Shown in pieces: positions 14,452 through 20,919 of a stretch of DNA of 37,763 nucleotides. Position 1 is the stretch's first letter; each line of letters starts with the position of its first letter. The position numbers and the translations under genes are program-made. The notes beneath the pieces were generated by a model that ran no database searches, was not told where the DNA came from, and saw only the letters and a program-made list of their open reading frames with translations. The stretch covers positions 1 through 37,763 of the forward strand of contig JAGHIA010000091.1 of NCBI GenBank assembly GCA_017887445.1. Reading direction: 5' to 3'. The DNA comes from Fusicatenibacter sp. (lineage in GTDB: Bacteria; Bacillota; Clostridia; Lachnospirales; Lachnospiraceae).

Positions 14452-15429
14452 TTGTACGATAACGGAGTGGGAGTATTAAGTCAGTACGGCCTGACCGCCA
14501 AAACCACCTGCCGCGGCCGCGGCGCGATGCTGTGCGAGACAGAGACAGGGTGGAAAAGCATCCAGGAATTCGGAGGAGCCAGAAACAAGCTGGAGCTTCA
14601 GTGGCAGCTTCAGGACCAGCTGGTCCGTTCCGGCGCGGTACAGACCGATTGTCCGCTGCGCAACGAGGCAGGCCAGCTGGTCTCCCAGGGGGAGGACGGC
14701 CTGTGCTATGTAGTCAGAGAGTGGTATCCCGGAAAGGAATGTGACACCCGCAGTCTTCCGGATATCCGCAGAGCCGCGTCTGCCATGGCGCGTCTACATA
14801 AGGCGGCCTGCCTGCCGCTGCAGAAGGAATATGAGAAAGAATCGCTGGTCAGCGAGTGTACCCGCCATAACGCGGAAATCCGCAAGATCCGGAAATATAT
14901 CGCCGGAAAGCAGAAGAAAAATCCCTTCGAGAAGCTGCTCCTGGACAGCGCCAATGAGTTTCTGGAACAGGGAGAGGCGGCGGTGGAAAAACTGAAAAAC
15001 TCCGGCTATGAAACCCTCCGGGAACAGGCGCGGCAGAAAGGCTGCATCTGCCACGGGGAGTTCACCCAGCACAATATTCTGTTTGGATCGGGAGGACAGG
15101 ACACGGTCATCCACTTTGATAAATGGAATTTTGATCTGCCAGCGGCGGATCTTTATCAGTTTATGAGGAAAATCCTGGAAAAACACAGCTGGGATCTGCA
15201 GACCGGCGCCGCGATTCTGTCCGCTTACGAGAGAGAACAGCCGCTGAACGATGAGGAGAGGAAAAATCTTGGCATCCGTCTGGCGTATCCGTGGAAGTAC
15301 TGGAAGCTGGCCAACCATTATTACTGCGGAAAAAAAGCGTGGATATCCCAGAAAGATGTGGAGAAGCTGGAACAGATCAAAACGCAGAAGAAAAACTGGC
15401 TAAATTTTATAAATAATATGGATTTCTGA
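14452..15429 (+). CDS. CotS/YutH-like spore-coat kinase-fold protein
   Basis: A 325-aa protein of the CotS family of bacterial spore-coat-associated kinase-like proteins. It has the characteristic N-terminus (YGLTAKTTCRGRGAMLCET), LHKAACLPL, and the catalytic-loop region CICHGEFTQHNILF followed by VIHFDKWNFDLPAADLYQF. The usual HGD is HGE here, so the catalytic Asp is a Glu and kinase activity is doubtful. It starts with TTG at 14452, supported by AAGGGGGAG 6 bases upstream. It lies directly after giant element 1 and before phosphoglucomutase. The spore-coat role is inferred from the family. Confidence 0.82.
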   Translation: MYDNGVGVLSQYGLTAKTTCRGRGAMLCETETGWKSIQEFGGARNKLELQWQLQDQLVRSGAVQTDCPLRNEAGQLVSQGEDGLCYVVREWYPGKECDTRSLPDIRRAASAMARLHKAACLPLQKEYEKESLVSECTRHNAEIRKIRKYIAGKQKKNPFEKLLLDSANEFLEQGEAAVEKLKNSGYETLREQARQKGCICHGEFTQHNILFGSGGQDTVIHFDKWNFDLPAADLYQFMRKILEKHSWDLQTGAAILSAYEREQPLNDEERKNLGIRLAYPWKYWKLANHYYCGKKAWISQKDVEKLEQIKTQKKNWLNFINNMDF

Positions 15430-15538
15430 ATAGATTTTTGGTAGAATGTAACTTAAAGAGCGGCCACCCAAAGACAGCGGAGCGGAAACGCCGCTCAAAG
15501 GAAAAACTGAAAATTTCAGGAATCATTGGAGGTACGAA

Positions 15539-17272
15539 ATGGATTACAGGGAGATCTACGAATCATGGCTGAACGATCCTTATTTTGATGAGGACACCAA
15601 AGCAGAGCTGCGGGCGATCGCGGACGACGACAATGAGATAAAGGAGCGTTTCTACACGGAACTGGAATTCGGAACCGCCGGACTGCGCGGCGTCATCGGC
15701 GCAGGCACCAACCGCATGAACATTTACGTTGTGCGCAAGGCGACCCAGGGTCTGGCAAACTACATCGCGTCTGTTGGCGGACAGAGCAAGGGCGTGGCGA
15801 TCGCTTACGATTCCCGCCGTATGTCCCCGGAGTTCGCCAATGAGGCGGCTCTTTGCCTTGCTGCAAACGGGATCAAGGCTTATATTTTCGAGTCCTTACG
15901 CCCGACGCCGGAGCTTTCCTACGCTGTGAGAAAGCTTGGCTGCATTGCCGGCATCAACATCACCGCCAGCCACAACCCGCCGGAGTACAACGGCTACAAG
16001 GTATACTGGGAGGACGGCGCCCAGATTACTCCGCCTCATGACACAGGAATCATGGCAGAGGTAAAAGCAATCACAGATTACAGCACAATGAAGACCATGG
16101 CGAAAGAGGACGCGGTCAGCGCGGGCCTTTACGAAGTCATCGGACAGGCGATCGACGACTCCTATATCGAGGAGCTGAAGAGCCAGGTGCTTCATATGGA
16201 TTCCATCCAGGCAATGGCCAAAGAACTGAAGATCGTTTACAGTCCGCTGCACGGAACCGGAAATATCCCGGCACGCCGCGTGCTGAAAGAGCTGGGATTT
16301 GAGAATGTCTATGTGGTGCCGGAGCAGGAGCTTCCCGACGGCAATTTCCCGACGGTCAGCTATCCGAATCCCGAGGCTGCAGAGGCCTTTGAACTTGGCC
16401 TGAAGCTGGCCAAGGAAGTAGACGCGGATCTGGTCCTGGCAACCGACCCGGATGCGGACCGTCTCGGCGTATATGTGAAGGATTCCAAGACCGGCGAGTA
16501 TCATACGCTGACTGGAAATATGTCCGGATGCCTGCTGGCAGATTATGAGATCGGACAGAAAAAAGAACTTCAGGGACTTCCGGAGGACGGCGCCCTGATC
16601 AAGACCATCGTTACCACCAATATGGCAGACGCCATCGCGAAATATTACGGCGTGCGCCTGATCGAGGTACTCACCGGCTTCAAGTTTATCGGCCAGCAGA
16701 TCCTCGGTTTTGAGACAAGCGGAAAAGGCACTTACCTGTTCGGCTTTGAGGAGAGCTACGGCTGCCTGATCGGCACACACGCCAGAGACAAAGACGCGAT
16801 CGTTGCCACTATGGCTCTGTGCGAGTGTGCGGCATACTACAAGACAAAAAACATGACTCTGTGGGATGCAATGATCGAAATGTACGAGCGTTACGGCTAC
16901 TACAAGGACAGCATTAAGTCCATCACCCTGAAGGGCATCGAAGGACTTGCCAAGATCCAGGAAATCATGGACACGCTGAGAAAGAATCCTCCGACCCAGG
17001 TAGGCGGCTACAAAGTGACTTCCTTCCGCGATTACAAGGAAGATACAATCACAAATCTGGAAACAAAAGAGGTTTGCCCGACGGGTCTGCCGAAGTCCAA
17101 CGTTCTGTACTTCGATATGACCGACGACGCATGGCTGTGCGTTCGTCCGTCCGGAACAGAGCCGAAGGTAAAATTCTATTACGGCATTAAAGGGACTTCC
17201 CTGGAGGATGCAGACGCAAAATCCGACAAGCTTGGCCAGGAAGTTCTGGATATGATCAACGAAATGATGTAA
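15539..17272 (+). CDS. pgcA: Phosphoglucomutase/phosphomannomutase (alpha-D-phosphohexomutase)
   Basis: Interconverts glucose-1-phosphate and glucose-6-phosphate (and possibly the mannose phosphates), linking glycogen and cell-wall sugar supply to glycolysis. All four family signatures are present in order: ITASHNPPEYNGYK with phospho-Ser144, the Mg site TDPDADRLG, the sugar-binding GFEESYG, and the phosphate-binding RPSGTEPKVKFYYG near the C-terminus. It has 577 aa, usual for the PgcA subgroup. GGAGG sits just before the ATG. The leader has a small GAGCGG/CCGCTC hairpin near 15480-15496. It is flanked by trehalose and GH13 genes only at a distance. Confidence 0.95.
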   Translation: MDYREIYESWLNDPYFDEDTKAELRAIADDDNEIKERFYTELEFGTAGLRGVIGAGTNRMNIYVVRKATQGLANYIASVGGQSKGVAIAYDSRRMSPEFANEAALCLAANGIKAYIFESLRPTPELSYAVRKLGCIAGINITASHNPPEYNGYKVYWEDGAQITPPHDTGIMAEVKAITDYSTMKTMAKEDAVSAGLYEVIGQAIDDSYIEELKSQVLHMDSIQAMAKELKIVYSPLHGTGNIPARRVLKELGFENVYVVPEQELPDGNFPTVSYPNPEAAEAFELGLKLAKEVDADLVLATDPDADRLGVYVKDSKTGEYHTLTGNMSGCLLADYEIGQKKELQGLPEDGALIKTIVTTNMADAIAKYYGVRLIEVLTGFKFIGQQILGFETSGKGTYLFGFEESYGCLIGTHARDKDAIVATMALCECAAYYKTKNMTLWDAMIEMYERYGYYKDSIKSITLKGIEGLAKIQEIMDTLRKNPPTQVGGYKVTSFRDYKEDTITNLETKEVCPTGLPKSNVLYFDMTDDAWLCVRPSGTEPKVKFYYGIKGTSLEDADAKSDKLGQEVLDMINEMM

Positions 17273-17279
17273 GCGAAAG

Positions 17280-17307
17280 GTAACGATTCCGCTGGCTGAC
17301 TGGTTAC
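17280..17307. repeat. 28-base palindrome GTAAC...GTTAC (dispersed family)
   Basis: Begins GTAACGATTCCGCTGG and ends GGTTAC. First of a direct pair after the phosphoglucomutase gene. Confidence 0.7.
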
Positions 17308-17325
17308 AGCAAAAGGAAGATGCGT

Positions 17326-17353
17326 GTAACAGTTCCGCTGGCTGAACTGTTAC
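17326..17353. repeat. 28-base palindrome GTAAC...GTTAC (dispersed family)
   Basis: Begins GTAACAGTTCCGCTGG and ends GAACTGTTAC. The arms GTAACAGTTC/GAACTGTTAC are perfectly complementary. It lies 18 bases after the previous copy. Confidence 0.75.
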
Positions 17354-17415
17354 AAGAGTTACAGATGCGCGGCAGGTGCGTTCGTTTGATCCTGCGGTAT
17401 TTCGCGCTGTGTAAG

Positions 17416-17452
17416 GATGCAGGGCGGGCAGTAAAGCTGTCCGCCCTGTATC
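17416..17452 (+). terminator. 16-bp GC-rich hairpin upstream of mazG
   Basis: GATGCAGGGCGGGCAG (17416-17431) pairs with CTGTCCGCCCTGTATC (17437-17452) with two G-T steps. It is followed by TGTCTT, a poor T tract. It may terminate the phosphoglucomutase transcript. Confidence 0.5.
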
Positions 17453-17456
17453 TGTC

Positions 17457-17514
17457 TTGGAAGTAAACTTCCAAATCTACCATTGTTGGAGCAGCCAGTG
17501 GGCCGTGAAAGGGG
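17457..17514 (+). promoter_or_regulatory. 58-base leader repeat, copy 2 (before mazG)
   Basis: Same element as 7339-7396, 51 of 58 positions alike. The TTGGAAGTAAACTTCCAA palindrome and TCTACCATTGTTGG are kept. The third stem is not kept (GGAGCA opposite TGGGCC), so only the first part looks constrained. It again ends at the SD (AAAGGGG) of the gene. Confidence 0.6.
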
Positions 17515-17519
17515 TAAGG

Positions 17520-18266
17520 ATGAAAAACATGAGCAATAAAAAGAATGAGGAACAGAAGCGGCAGGCGGCAGAGGCCTTTGAGCGGCTGTATGAGGTGGTG
17601 GAGACGCTGCGGGGTGAGGAAGGATGCCGCTGGGACCGGGCGCAGACCAACCACTCGCTGAAACAGTTTTTGATCGAGGAGGCTTACGAGACGGCGGACG
17701 CGATCACCGCCATGGACCGGGGAGAGGGAACCGGCGGATTGGTGGAAGAACTGGGGGACGTGTTGTTTCTGACTATGCTCCACAGCGAGATCGGCAGGCA
17801 GGAGGGAACCTTTACCTTCGCGGATGTAGCCGGGGGAAGCAGCCAAAAAATGATCCACCGCCATCCCCAGGTATTTCCCGACGCGGAGGGGCGAAAAGAG
17901 AAAAAGGACTGGGAGGCGCTGAAAAAAGAGGAAAAAGCCCCGGTGACGCCTCAGGAAGAGATGGAACAGATCCCCCACTGCTTTCCGGCGCTGCTCCGTA
18001 CCCAGAAGGTACAGAAAAAAATGCAGAAATACGATGGGACCGGAGGAGATTTTCTGGAATGCGCAGGCAAGGCGGAGACGCTCCTTGCGGCGGCGAAGGC
18101 GGCCGGACCGGATGGCCTGACCCCGGAAACCGGCGGGGAGCTTCTCTATCAGGTCTGCAATCTTCTCAGGCTGTCCGGCATGAACAGCGAACAGCTCTTA
18201 AAGGACACACTGGAAACAAAACTGGCCGGGAGAGCTTCCGCGCAAAAAAATCCCGAAGCGCAGTGA
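17520..18266 (+). CDS. mazG: Nucleoside triphosphate pyrophosphohydrolase MazG
   Basis: Hydrolyses (d)NTPs to monophosphates and pyrophosphate; thought to clean the nucleotide pool. The N-terminal MazG domain is intact: TLRGEEGCRWDRAQTNHSL, EEAYETADAI and the metal-binding VEELGDVLFLTMLHS. HRHPQVF follows, as is normal. The second MazG domain is eroded: the expected EELGDLLFxxVN motif is GELLYQVCNLLRL, so it probably lacks activity. The ATG at 17520 (248 aa) lies just after the leader repeat. It corresponds to the MazG part of Bacillus YabN and starts the conserved sporulation-cluster order. Confidence 0.92.
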   Translation: MKNMSNKKNEEQKRQAAEAFERLYEVVETLRGEEGCRWDRAQTNHSLKQFLIEEAYETADAITAMDRGEGTGGLVEELGDVLFLTMLHSEIGRQEGTFTFADVAGGSSQKMIHRHPQVFPDAEGRKEKKDWEALKKEEKAPVTPQEEMEQIPHCFPALLRTQKVQKKMQKYDGTGGDFLECAGKAETLLAAAKAAGPDGLTPETGGELLYQVCNLLRLSGMNSEQLLKDTLETKLAGRASAQKNPEAQ

Positions 18267-18270
18267 AGGA

Positions 18271-18376
18271 CTGAACTGTTACGGCATCCGGCCATTGAAA
18301 ATCGCTTCGCGATCACATTCTGTGCGAAAACACCTCGCGGGATAGTGGCAGGGTGAACTGTTACGGAACTGTTACC
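18271..18376. repeat. Composite dispersed repeat between mazG and hup
   Basis: Starts CTGAACTGTTAC (18271-18282), then GGCATCCGGCCATTGAAAAT, then a module of about 40 bases starting CACATTCTGTGCGAAAACAC that ends GATAGTGGCAGG, then two more GAACTGTTAC ends. The middle module recurs in inverted orientation at 30283-30323, almost base for base, and in a diverged form at 34601-34642. Confidence 0.75.
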
Positions 18377-18393
18377 GAAAAAGCGTATTTTTC

Positions 18394-18422
18394 TTGACAA
18401 ACAGTTGCATAAGGTATATATA
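18394..18422 (+). promoter_or_regulatory. Sigma-A promoter upstream of hup
   Basis: TTGACA (18394-18399) and TATATA (18417-18422) with a 17-base spacer. This predicts a leader of about 230 nt before hup, containing one 28-base palindrome. Confidence 0.7.
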
Positions 18423-18538
18423 TATGGAGAGAGTGATTCTGTCAGGAAATACCACATTTGCAGTACCTGCCGGTATAAGAGCAGTTCAGATGTCAATACT
18501 ATTGTACAGGCGGCGCCTGGCAGAACTGTGCAGAAAGA

Positions 18539-18566
18539 GTAACCGTTCAGCTGGCTGAACTGTTAC
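18539..18566. repeat. 28-base palindrome GTAAC...GTTAC in the hup leader
   Basis: Begins GTAACCGTTCAGC and ends GCTGAACTGTTAC. A nearly perfect palindrome that would form a hairpin in the hup leader RNA. Confidence 0.75.
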
Positions 18567-18659
18567 CTGCAAGAAACCGTTCACAGGCTCTGGACTGGTG
18601 CAGACGGAATGTGGAAGGAAAAACAATCGCAAGAAAGAAAACACAGGAGGAGTTTACTC

Positions 18660-18932
18660 ATGAACAAAACAGAATTAGTTGCGGCAATGGCTGAGCAGAC
18701 CAATTTATCCAGAAAAGATGTTGAGGCAGCATTAAAGGCATTCGTTGATGTTGTTGCAGAAGAATTAAAGAAAGGTGAGAAGGTTCAGCTGGTAGGCTTT
18801 GGTACCTTTGAGGTTTCCGAGAGAGCGGCAAGAGAAGGAAGAAATCCGCAGACAGGCGAGACTATGCAGATCAAAGCTTCCAAGACTCCGAAATTCAAAG
18901 CAGGAAAAGCTTTAAAGGACATGATGAACTAA
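18660..18932 (+). CDS. hup: HU-family DNA-binding protein
   Basis: A 90-aa nucleoid protein. It begins MNKTELVAAMAEQTNLSRKD, has the conserved VQLVGFGTFEVSERAAREGR body with the beta-arm (GRNPQTGE) that inserts into the minor groove, and ends with KFKAGKALKD. This is the standard length. GGAGGAG precedes the ATG at 18660. The gene has its own promoter at 18394 and is 10 bases from rqcP. Confidence 0.97.
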   Translation: MNKTELVAAMAEQTNLSRKDVEAALKAFVDVVAEELKKGEKVQLVGFGTFEVSERAAREGRNPQTGETMQIKASKTPKFKAGKALKDMMN

Positions 18933-18942
18933 TTGAGAGTCA

Positions 18943-19185
18943 ATGAGATTAGATAAATTTTTGAAGGTTTCCAGACTGATCAAACGCCGCACCGTAGCCA
19001 ACGAAGCGTGCGACGCGGGACGCGTCCTGATCAACGACCGTCCGGCCAAGGCGTCGGCTCAGGTGAAAGCGGGAGACGTGCTGGAGATCCAGTTTGGCAG
19101 CAAGGCTGTCCGGGTAGAGGTGCTCAATGTGCAGGAGACGGTAAGAAAAGAGGAAGCACAGGAGCTGTACCGCTATCTGACATAA
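18943..19185 (+). CDS. rqcP: S4-domain RNA-binding protein RqcP (YabO)
   Basis: An 80-aa S4 protein (MRLDKFLKVSRLIKRRTVAN ... RVLINDRPAKAS). In Bacillus, RqcP works with RqcH in ribosome-associated quality control, supporting poly-alanine tailing of stalled nascent chains on 50S subunits. Position between hup and yabP matches the conserved order. It starts 10 bases after hup and lacks a strong SD, so translation is probably coupled. Confidence 0.92.
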   Translation: MRLDKFLKVSRLIKRRTVANEACDAGRVLINDRPAKASAQVKAGDVLEIQFGSKAVRVEVLNVQETVRKEEAQELYRYLT

Positions 19186-19234
19186 AAAAGCAATCATTAT
19201 TCCGTCCGGTCTGCACAGACCGTATGAAAGTATC

Positions 19235-19334
19235 TACCTGCGGCATCTGGCCCATCGCGGAGCAATCTTCCGCGGCCGGGTGCCGCAGGTATTTATCTGA
19301 CGGGATGTAACCGTTCCGCTGGCTGAACGGTTAC
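19235..19334. repeat. Palindromic repeat pair between rqcP and yabP
   Basis: TACCTGCGGCA (19235-19245) pairs with TGCCGCAGGTA (19281-19291), enclosing CGCGG...CCGCG. A 28-base GTAAC...GTTAC palindrome follows at 19307-19334. Confidence 0.65.
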
Positions 19335-19359
19335 GACTGGACAGATGCAGATCGTGTAA

Positions 19360-19388
19360 GTATAAAAGAACAGTCCCTTTCATATAAT
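19360..19388 (+). promoter_or_regulatory. Candidate sigma-E promoter of yabP-yabQ
   Basis: GTATAAA (19360-19366) and CATATAAT (19381-19388) are separated by 14 bases, which fits the mother-cell sigma-E pattern. yabP and yabQ are sigma-E-controlled in Bacillus. CATATAAT also contains TATAAT, so a sigma-A reading is possible, though no -35 box supports it. Confidence 0.4.
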
Positions 19389-19431
19389 GGAAAACAGAGA
19401 ACAGTTTCGGTAACACGGACCGTATGAAAAC

Positions 19432-19490
19432 GTAACGCATGCGGGCATTCAGCCCATTGCCAAGCGATTTTCCATGGCCGGAGCTGTTAC
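19432..19490. repeat. Dispersed repeat, GGCC/CGATTTTC module
   Basis: Opens with GTAACGC and closes GGAGCTGTTAC. The part AAGCGATTTTCCATGGCCGG matches the inverted module at 18276-18313 and the copy at 22414-22466. Confidence 0.6.
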
Positions 19491-19522
19491 GAGACAGACC
19501 ATTATAGGGAGGGCTTTTTTGT

Positions 19523-19804
19523 ATGGATGCGGCAACGGTAAGGCCCCATGAACTGAGGTTCCTGGACCGGGGGCAGGGGAAGATGACGGGAGTGTCCGAC
19601 GTATACAGCTTTGACGACCATGAGATCCTGCTTGCGACCACCGCCGGTCTGCTGACCATCCGCGGGAAGGAGCTGCATGTGAGCCGGCTTTGTCTGGAAG
19701 AGGGAGAGGTCGATGTGGAGGGCCATATCGACAGCCTGGTCTATTCCGATTCCGGAAGAAAAAATCATAAGGATCAGGCGCTTCTGGCGCGGCTGTTCCG
19801 CTGA
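19523..19804 (+). CDS. yabP: Sporulation protein YabP
   Basis: A 93-aa protein with the YabP/YqfC pattern (RFLDRGQGKMTGVSDVYSFD ... EILLATTAGLLTIRGKELHV ... GEVDVEGHIDSLVYS). Needed for spore formation in Bacillus; it acts in the mother cell, probably at the forespore membrane. GGGAGGG lies 8 bases before the ATG. One base separates its stop from yabQ. Confidence 0.93.
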   Translation: MDAATVRPHELRFLDRGQGKMTGVSDVYSFDDHEILLATTAGLLTIRGKELHVSRLCLEEGEVDVEGHIDSLVYSDSGRKNHKDQALLARLFR

Positions 19805-19805
19805 G

Positions 19806-20180
19806 ATGAGCCAGTATATGTCCTATGAACTGCACGCGTTTGCCAGGGCGTTTTTTCATGGGGCGGCGCTTTGCTGGATTTACGACGGTCTGACCGTCTG
19901 GCGGCTGGCGAGAAAAAGCGGACGGGTGGCAGTGGATCTGCGGGACCTGCTGTTCTGGATTTTTGCGGCGCTTGTCACGTTCCGGTATTTCTATACGGTG
20001 AGCAGCGGAAGCCTTCGGGGGTACCTTTTTGTGGGGATTGTGCTGGGAAGCCTGGCCTGGAAGTACTCGCTCAGTTCATATTATGTCAAAGCAGGCACAG
20101 TGGTGTTGAAATTCCTCGGAAAAGTATGGAATATCCCGGCAAAAGTCCTGAAAAAAATTGGGAAAAAGGTTGAAATTTAA
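19806..20180 (+). CDS. yabQ: Spore cortex protein YabQ (basic tail shifted out of frame)
   Basis: A 124-aa membrane protein required for spore cortex formation. It has hydrophobic segments FFHGAALCWIYDGLTVW, LLFWIFAALVTFRYFY and LRGYLFVGIVLGSLAWKYSL, typical of YabQ. The ATG at 19806 follows the yabP stop by one base with no SD, so it relies on coupled translation. The frame ends at KKIGKKVEI (20180). A highly basic continuation lies in the +1 frame immediately after a run of seven A (20151-20157), so the protein may be shortened by a one-base indel or extended by frameshifting. Confidence 0.88.
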   Translation: MSQYMSYELHAFARAFFHGAALCWIYDGLTVWRLARKSGRVAVDLRDLLFWIFAALVTFRYFYTVSSGSLRGYLFVGIVLGSLAWKYSLSSYYVKAGTVVLKFLGKVWNIPAKVLKKIGKKVEI

Positions 20181-20352
20181 ACTGGAGAAAGGTAAAATAA
20201 GACTACATAAACATTTGCGGCGGAAGGATGGGCGGAAACAGGCGAAAAAGCAGAGTACGCCGAAACAGAAAAACATGCTCAAAAAGCCAGAAAAGTCCAA
20301 AGAGCCGGAGACAGGTGCGCAGAAAAAGCAGCGGAAAAAGAAAAGAATGTAA
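20152..20352 (+). other. Basic +1-frame continuation of yabQ
   Basis: A reading frame joining yabQ at the A-rich stretch 20151-20167 and continuing to 20352 as LGKRLKFKLEKGKIRLHKHL followed by a Lys/Arg-rich tail. YabQ proteins often end in a basic tail, so this is probably the lost or frameshifted C-terminus and not a separate gene. It could be initiated at the TTG at 20158, but no SD supports that. Confidence 0.5.
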
Positions 20353-20366
20353 CGCTGAATGGTCAC

Positions 20367-20391
20367 AACGGTTCAGCTGTGTTGAACTGTT
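20367..20391. repeat. Short GTTCA palindrome before divIC
   Basis: AACGGTTCA (20367-20375) pairs with TGAACTGTT (20383-20391). A truncated member of the GTAAC family. Confidence 0.55.
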
Positions 20392-20446
20392 ATAAAAAAA
20401 CGGCGCGTGGGGACATGCAGCGCAGCAGGGGATAAGGGGAACAAAA

Positions 20447-20803
20447 ATGATAGCACACATTGTAAGATTTATAAGATTTATGATCCGGATCGGCAGGAAG
20501 CTGTTCCGCAACAGGGGCGTAAGGATGCGGGGCCGCGAGAAGCGGGCCGTGCTTCTGATGACCGTACTTTTGGCGGCGATCGGCACGGCGGCCGGGGTGC
20601 GCGGAAGTCAGCTTGGCCAGGAAATCCGTGAGAACGATCAGCGGCGGAGCGTTCTGGAGCAGCAGCTGGAGGACGAAACCGCCAGAACCGCGGAAATCCA
20701 GGAGATGGAGCAGTACATGAACAGCGACGGGTACATAGAAAAGATCGCGCGGGAAAAGCTTGGACTTTTAAAAGAAAACGAGATTCTGTTCCGGGAAAAA
20801 TAG
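20447..20803 (+). CDS. divIC: Septum formation initiator DivIC/FtsB-like
   Basis: A 118-aa bitopic division protein: a basic N-terminus, one membrane segment (RAVLLMTVLLAAIGTAAG, about residues 33-51), then a coiled coil (QEIRENDQRRSVLEQQLEDE) and the conserved YIEKIAREKLGLLKENE end. With FtsL and DivIB it forms the bridging complex of the divisome. Its place between yabQ and spoIIE matches the Bacillus order. AAGGGG precedes the ATG. Confidence 0.92.
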   Translation: MIAHIVRFIRFMIRIGRKLFRNRGVRMRGREKRAVLLMTVLLAAIGTAAGVRGSQLGQEIRENDQRRSVLEQQLEDETARTAEIQEMEQYMNSDGYIEKIAREKLGLLKENEILFREK

Positions 20804-20813
20804 TGAAAGAATT

Positions 20814-20879
20814 TGACGAAAACTTTTCCCGGAGCCTGTCTCTTATTCGACATAGTTTCATAGAAAAAACGGCTATAAT
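20814..20879 (+). promoter_or_regulatory. Spo0A-box promoter of spoIIE
   Basis: Two matches to the Spo0A box TGNCGAA: TGACGAA at 20814-20820 and, inverted, TTCGACA at 20846-20852. A perfect TATAAT stands at 20874-20879, with the second box in the -35 region. This is the layout expected of a Spo0A-activated sigma-A promoter, as known for spoIIE in Bacillus. Transcription would start near 20886. Confidence 0.65.
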
Positions 20880-20919
20880 ACTCCCTTGAAAAACCATGTG
20901 GGAAAGGGGAGTTGCCAAA

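Noticed and set aside
17280-19334. Regularly recurring 28-base palindromes considered as a CRISPR array
   Set aside because: Spacing is irregular (18 bases to more than 1 kb), genes lie between copies, there are no uniform spacers, and no cas genes are present.
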